DNA from: Bhargavaea massiliensis | GTDB lineage: Bacteria > Bacillota > Bacilli > Bacillales_A > Planococcaceae | DNA length: 64,000 nucleotides | Assembly (NCBI RefSeq): GCF_018390575.1 | Contig: NZ_JAHBCJ010000002.1 | Span: forward strand, 206,811-270,810 | Direction of reading: 5' to 3' | Shown here: piece after piece, positions 60,183 through 64,000 of the stretch | How positions within the stretch are numbered: the stretch's first letter is position 1 | How the letters are laid out: each line of letters starts with the position of its first letter | Program-made: the position numbers and the translations under genes | Notes under the pieces: generated by a model | Databases searched by the model: none | What the model was told of the DNA's origin: nothing | What the model saw: the letters and a program-made list of their open reading frames with translations, nothing else

Positions 60183-63100
60183 TTGAAAACGATGAAGCGG
60201 GCATTGCTTTTGGCCCTCGCGTTCGTCCTTTCATTCAGCACGGCTGCCTTCGCGGCGGTTCCGTCGGCCGGCAACTTGCCGTCTTCAGGCAAATTGACGT
60301 TGGAAAAACCTGCGCCGAAACTGCCTGAACGTCTGGCAGATCCGGAAAAGCCTGAAGAAGAGGTACGGGTGATTGTCGAGCTCAATGAAAAGCCGGCGAT
60401 CGAGGAAGCGACGAACAGGGGAATCTTGTACAAGGACCTCTCGAAGTTCCAGAAAGAGACCACACAACAGAAACTGAAAGCCGCACAGCAAAATGTGCTG
60501 AAAAACGCAAAGGCCAAAGCGCCGAGCATGAAAGTGAAGAACCAGTTCACGACAGTCTTCAACGGATTCTCGGCCAATGTGAAAGCGAAAGAAGTGAAGG
60601 CGCTTTCCAATCTTAGTGGTGTCAAGGCCGTCTATGAGTCGACTGAATATGAACGCCCGGCGGAGAAGCCTGAAATGATTTCTTCCAAGGATCTTGTACA
60701 GGCCCAGCGCTTCTGGGAAGAGTACGGATTTAAAGGAGAAGGCATGATTGTCGGTGTCATTGATACGGGTATGGATCCTAAACACCGTGACATGGTGCTC
60801 ACGGACCCGTCTACGGGTGAGTTGACGAAAGCGGAAGTCCAAAAGACACTGGCTGCGGGCACCCTGCAGGGCGGGAAATATTACACGCCAAAAGTTCCGT
60901 TCGGGTACAACTATATGGATGAAAACGACATCATCGGAGACATCGCGCCTGACGCTTCCATGCATGGCATGCACGTGGCCGGTACGGTCGGAGCTAACGG
61001 TGACGAAGAAAATGGCGGTGTGAAAGGGGTCGCTCCTGAAGCCCAGATCCTTGCGCTGAAAGTATTCGGCAACGATCCGCTTTATCCGTCCACTTACGGA
61101 GATGTCTACGTCAAGGCGATGGATGATGCCATCAAGCTTGGTGCGGATGTCCTGAACCTGAGCCTCGGTTCCACCGCAGGCTACGTCGATGAGACAAGCG
61201 CTGAACAGCAGGCGGTCTCCCGCGCTGTCGAAAACGGGATCCTGGTCTCTATCTCCGCAGGAAACTCCGCTCTCTACGGAGACGGTTACTTCTATAACTA
61301 TGTGGAAAACCAGGACTACGGTGTGACAGGGTCTCCGAGCGTCTCGAAGGACTCTCTTGGTGTGGCATCCTTTGAGAACGATATGGTCCGGACCATGAGC
61401 TTCGGCTACACGATCGGAGGCGGTGAAGAACAGCGGAGCGGCTATCTGCTCGCAAACGACGTCGATCCTGTCGATCAGGAACAGAAGACGTTCGAAGTTG
61501 TGGATGCGGGCTTCGGACATCCGGAAGACTTTGAAGGCAAGGACTTCAAGGGCAAATATGCCCTAATCTCCCGTGGTGACATTGCATTCGTTGACAAAGG
61601 GCTGAATGCGCAGGCAGCCGGTGCTGCTGGCGTCATCATCTACAACAACACGGCTGGCACCATCAACATGGCATCCGATCCGGCGATCCGGATTCCGTAT
61701 ATGTCAATCCTCCAGGCGGATGGTCTGGCAATGTCTGAAGCCGTAAAGGCCGGTGAGACTGTTACGGTCACATTCGACGGTGAGTATGTCGATACACCAA
61801 ATGCCAACGCAGGAGAGATGAGTGACTTCACCTCTTGGGGTCCGACTCCGAACCTGGACTTCAAGCCGGAAATCACAGCTCCAGGCGGCAACATCTTCTC
61901 CACGCTTGAAAATAACCAGTACGGCATCATGAGCGGCACATCGATGGCGGCTCCTCACGTGTCGGGCGGAGCGGCACTCCTGTTCGAGCGCGTCGATGAA
62001 GAGTTCGGCCTCACAGGGCGCGAGCGTTCCGAATTTGCCAAGAAACTCCTCATGAACACGGCCAATCCGGTCGTCTTTGATGAAGAGAACGGCGACTATG
62101 TTTCGCCTCGGCGCCAAGGCGCGGGCCTGATGCAGCTGGCCGACGCGCTCCATACGGATGTCGTGATCACTGACTCGGCATCAGGCGAAGCGAAAGTCGC
62201 ACTGAAGGAAATCAAGAACAATACGATCACCCTGTCTCTTACAGCAGAAAACTTCTCTGATGAAGAGAAGACGTATAATGTCTCAACTGCAGTCCAGGCG
62301 GATGAGCCGGTCAATGCGGGAGGCACGTTCGTAACGGCTTCCAACCTCATGGGCTCAATGGTCCTGACGGAAGAAGTAGCAATCGATGCACCTGAAACCG
62401 TAACGGTTCCGGCCGACGGCACAGCGACCATCGAAGTCACGGTCGACCTCTCAAATGTTGATAGCTTGAAGTCGATCTTCACGAACGGCTACTTTATCGA
62501 CGGATTCGTCTTCCTGGAAGACCCGAATGAAGAAATCACGGGCAATGTCCCGCTCTCCGTGCCGTTCTTCGGATTCAACGGCGGCTGGGATGACGCGCCG
62601 ATCTTCGACTACTTTGCATGGGACGAGCGCACGTACTGGGGCTCCACCGCCCTTGCGGATGAGCAGGGCGAGTTTGTCGATGGCGGCGGAAACTTCGATA
62701 CTGACCGCTTCGGCTTCTCACCGAACGGTGACGGTCTTCGAGACCAAGTCACACCAGTCTACTCGCTCTTCCGGAACGCCAAGCAGATGGAAGTGAACGT
62801 TCTTGATGCGGAAGGCAAGAAAGTCCGCACGATCCGGACGGCTGCTGACCTGCGCAAACACTATATCAGTTCCGCGACTGCACTGCCGTATACGTACAGC
62901 ATGAACTATGCGTGGGACGGCAAGATCAACGGCAAGCCTGCGGAAGATGGCCAGTACTTCATCGAACTCAAGGCAGTCATCGACTTTGAAGATGCCGAAT
63001 GGCAGTCGATCAAGTTCCCTGTGAAGGTGGATACTGTGGCACCTGAAGCCGAGTTCTCTTATAATCCGGAAACCGATGTTGTCACTGCCGGAGAGTTCTC

Positions 63101-63920
63101 GGATGAAGGAACAGGCGCGGATGTCTGGGAAGTCCTCCTGAACGGCAAAGTAGTCGAAACACTGCCGATCACCGAGACCACATTTGAGATTGCAGCGGAT
63201 AAGGGTGATGAGCTGAAGGCGCGTGTCTATGACGCGGCCAAGAACGTTTCCGAGTATGACATCTCCACAAAACCAACAGAACAGAACCGGCCAGTAATCT
63301 ACATCGATGAGCCGACCAACTTCTCCGTCTATGATACGAATGAAGTCACAGTGAGCGGCCATGTGGAAGACGAGTCCGCAATCACCTCCGTTACGGTCAA
63401 CGGAGAAGCGGTCACGGAATTCGACGGCAAGAACTTCTCTCACACAATCACACTGGAAGACGGATTCCAGACAATAAAAGTGGGCGCAACGGACGAACAC
63501 GGCAACGAAATGTCCATCGCCCGGAGAATCTTCGTCGATGCGGCAGCTGCCGAACTTTCCATCAAGTCTAAGCTTCCTAAAAAGACAGAAGAAGAAATTG
63601 TCACCGTAGAGGTACAGGTGAAGGATCGCTTCGATGAGATCCGGCTCTATGTGAATGACAGCGAAGTCTTCGCCAATGAACTTAGCGAACCTTACGGCAG
63701 CAAGAGTTTCGATCAGACAATCGAAGTGGATGTGCCGCTCGTTGAAGGCAAGTTCGACTATACATTCAAAGTAGTTGACCTTGGCGGACACGAAACCACC
63801 GAGACTGTCACCATCGAGCGCAAGCAGGCAAAAGGCGAAACACCTGGAAACGGAAAGCCGGATAAACCAGGTAAACCAGGTAAACCAGGGAAGCCTGAAA
63901 AGCCAGGCAAACCAAACTGA
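60183..63920 (+). CDS. secreted S8 subtilisin-family serine protease with PA domain and C-terminal repeats
   Basis: A 1245-residue secreted protease of the lactocepin-like (S8A/C) group. The signal peptide (MKTMKRALLLALAFVLSFS, cleavage near AFAA) is followed by an inhibitor I9-like propeptide (residues about 45-165). The catalytic triad is Asp194 (VGVIDTGMDP), His261 (SMHGMHVAGT) and Ser587 (SGTSMAAPHVSGG). A PA domain lies between His and Ser (ISRGDIAFVDKGLNAQAAG). After the catalytic domain come Fn3-like and FlgD-like Ig segments (RFGFSPNGDGLRDQV) and Big-like repeats (VTVSGHVEDESAITSVTVNG). The last 35 residues are Gly/Pro/Lys repeats (KPGKPGKPGKPEKPGKPN), which could bind the wall. No LPXTG motif. 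TTG 60183 follows AAGGGGGA. Confidence 0.93.
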   Translation: MKTMKRALLLALAFVLSFSTAAFAAVPSAGNLPSSGKLTLEKPAPKLPERLADPEKPEEEVRVIVELNEKPAIEEATNRGILYKDLSKFQKETTQQKLKAAQQNVLKNAKAKAPSMKVKNQFTTVFNGFSANVKAKEVKALSNLSGVKAVYESTEYERPAEKPEMISSKDLVQAQRFWEEYGFKGEGMIVGVIDTGMDPKHRDMVLTDPSTGELTKAEVQKTLAAGTLQGGKYYTPKVPFGYNYMDENDIIGDIAPDASMHGMHVAGTVGANGDEENGGVKGVAPEAQILALKVFGNDPLYPSTYGDVYVKAMDDAIKLGADVLNLSLGSTAGYVDETSAEQQAVSRAVENGILVSISAGNSALYGDGYFYNYVENQDYGVTGSPSVSKDSLGVASFENDMVRTMSFGYTIGGGEEQRSGYLLANDVDPVDQEQKTFEVVDAGFGHPEDFEGKDFKGKYALISRGDIAFVDKGLNAQAAGAAGVIIYNNTAGTINMASDPAIRIPYMSILQADGLAMSEAVKAGETVTVTFDGEYVDTPNANAGEMSDFTSWGPTPNLDFKPEITAPGGNIFSTLENNQYGIMSGTSMAAPHVSGGAALLFERVDEEFGLTGRERSEFAKKLLMNTANPVVFDEENGDYVSPRRQGAGLMQLADALHTDVVITDSASGEAKVALKEIKNNTITLSLTAENFSDEEKTYNVSTAVQADEPVNAGGTFVTASNLMGSMVLTEEVAIDAPETVTVPADGTATIEVTVDLSNVDSLKSIFTNGYFIDGFVFLEDPNEEITGNVPLSVPFFGFNGGWDDAPIFDYFAWDERTYWGSTALADEQGEFVDGGGNFDTDRFGFSPNGDGLRDQVTPVYSLFRNAKQMEVNVLDAEGKKVRTIRTAADLRKHYISSATALPYTYSMNYAWDGKINGKPAEDGQYFIELKAVIDFEDAEWQSIKFPVKVDTVAPEAEFSYNPETDVVTAGEFSDEGTGADVWEVLLNGKVVETLPITETTFEIAADKGDELKARVYDAAKNVSEYDISTKPTEQNRPVIYIDEPTNFSVYDTNEVTVSGHVEDESAITSVTVNGEAVTEFDGKNFSHTITLEDGFQTIKVGATDEHGNEMSIARRIFVDAAAAELSIKSKLPKKTEEEIVTVEVQVKDRFDEIRLYVNDSEVFANELSEPYGSKSFDQTIEVDVPLVEGKFDYTFKVVDLGGHETTETVTIERKQAKGETPGNGKPDKPGKPGKPGKPEKPGKPN

Positions 63921-63959
63921 TCGTCTCCAGAAAACGATAACGACCATTAGTGATTGTGA

Positions 63960-63992
63960 GCCCGACCGTGCAAGAGACGGTCGGGCGTTTTG
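63960..63992 (+). terminator. S8 protease gene terminator
   Basis: GCCCGACCGT (63960-63969) pairs perfectly with ACGGTCGGGC (63977-63986), followed by GTTTTG. Confidence 0.88.
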
Positions 63993-64000
63993 TATGTCCC

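Overview
The window is a gene-dense, moderately GC-rich stretch of a chromosome from a spore-forming member of the Bacillota, order Bacillales. Gene order from rpoE to the ywqA/ywqB-like pair closely follows the corresponding part of the Bacillus subtilis map. The base composition and several family choices suggest a Planococcaceae-like or related high-GC Bacillales lineage; the genus cannot be fixed from the sequence. Evidence for the lineage includes spo0F, spoIIR, spoIID, spoIIQ and spoIIID, AGGAGG-type ribosome binding sites, many TTG/GTG starts, and a pyrG leader of the Bacillus type.

Region 1 (1-9.5 kb) is an acyl-CoA degradation block: the 3' end of an Fe-S oxidoreductase, thiolase, 3-hydroxyacyl-CoA dehydrogenase, two acyl-CoA dehydrogenases, a TetR regulator and a fused isobutyryl-CoA mutase (IcmF). 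The last three genes are joined by 4-bp overlaps. Region 2 (9.5-29.8 kb) holds information-processing and central-metabolism housekeeping genes: rpoE, pyrG with a CTP-sensing attenuator, ywjG, spo0F, fba, tal, murA-2, glpX, rho, rpmE, tdk, prfA-prmC, spoIIR, ywlC to ywlG, glyA, upp and wecB. Region 3 (29.8-37.4 kb) is the complete F1Fo ATP synthase operon atpIBEFHAGDC behind a good sigma-A promoter, with hairpins between atpE and atpF, followed by a ywzB-like gene. Region 4 (37.5-45.8 kb) covers envelope and sporulation: murA-1, spoIID, spoIIQ, spoIIID, mbl, an EpuA-type protein, fabZ, a lipoprotein, ywpF and an ssbB-like gene preceded by ComK-type boxes. Region 5 (45.8-64 kb) is more variable: a SWI2/SNF2 helicase with a SWIM protein on the minus strand, a gene broken by one amber codon, an IDEAL-domain protein, an unassigned membrane/HlyD-like pair, a GSP17M protein with a sigma-B promoter, DUF421, a DnaQ-like exonuclease, an EamA transporter, a probably frameshifted gene, an aminotransferase, a TagA-like glycosyltransferase and a large secreted S8 protease.

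The least explained signal is a set of intergenic arrays with a strict 21-bp spacing at about 4.1-4.3, 19.2, 41.0, 55.5, 57.3 and 57.9 kb. Array sequences differ (TGAGACGTTCACAT-like, GAGATTACACGTT-like, AAAGATCA-like), but the 21-bp step, equal to two helical turns, recurs. Most arrays start at or just after a stop codon. Two arrays in opposite orientation flank a decaying gene. Several genes too short for routine calling were found by reading the sequence (9579-9737 and 45587-45748), as were two broken genes (50301-50588 and 57516-57858).
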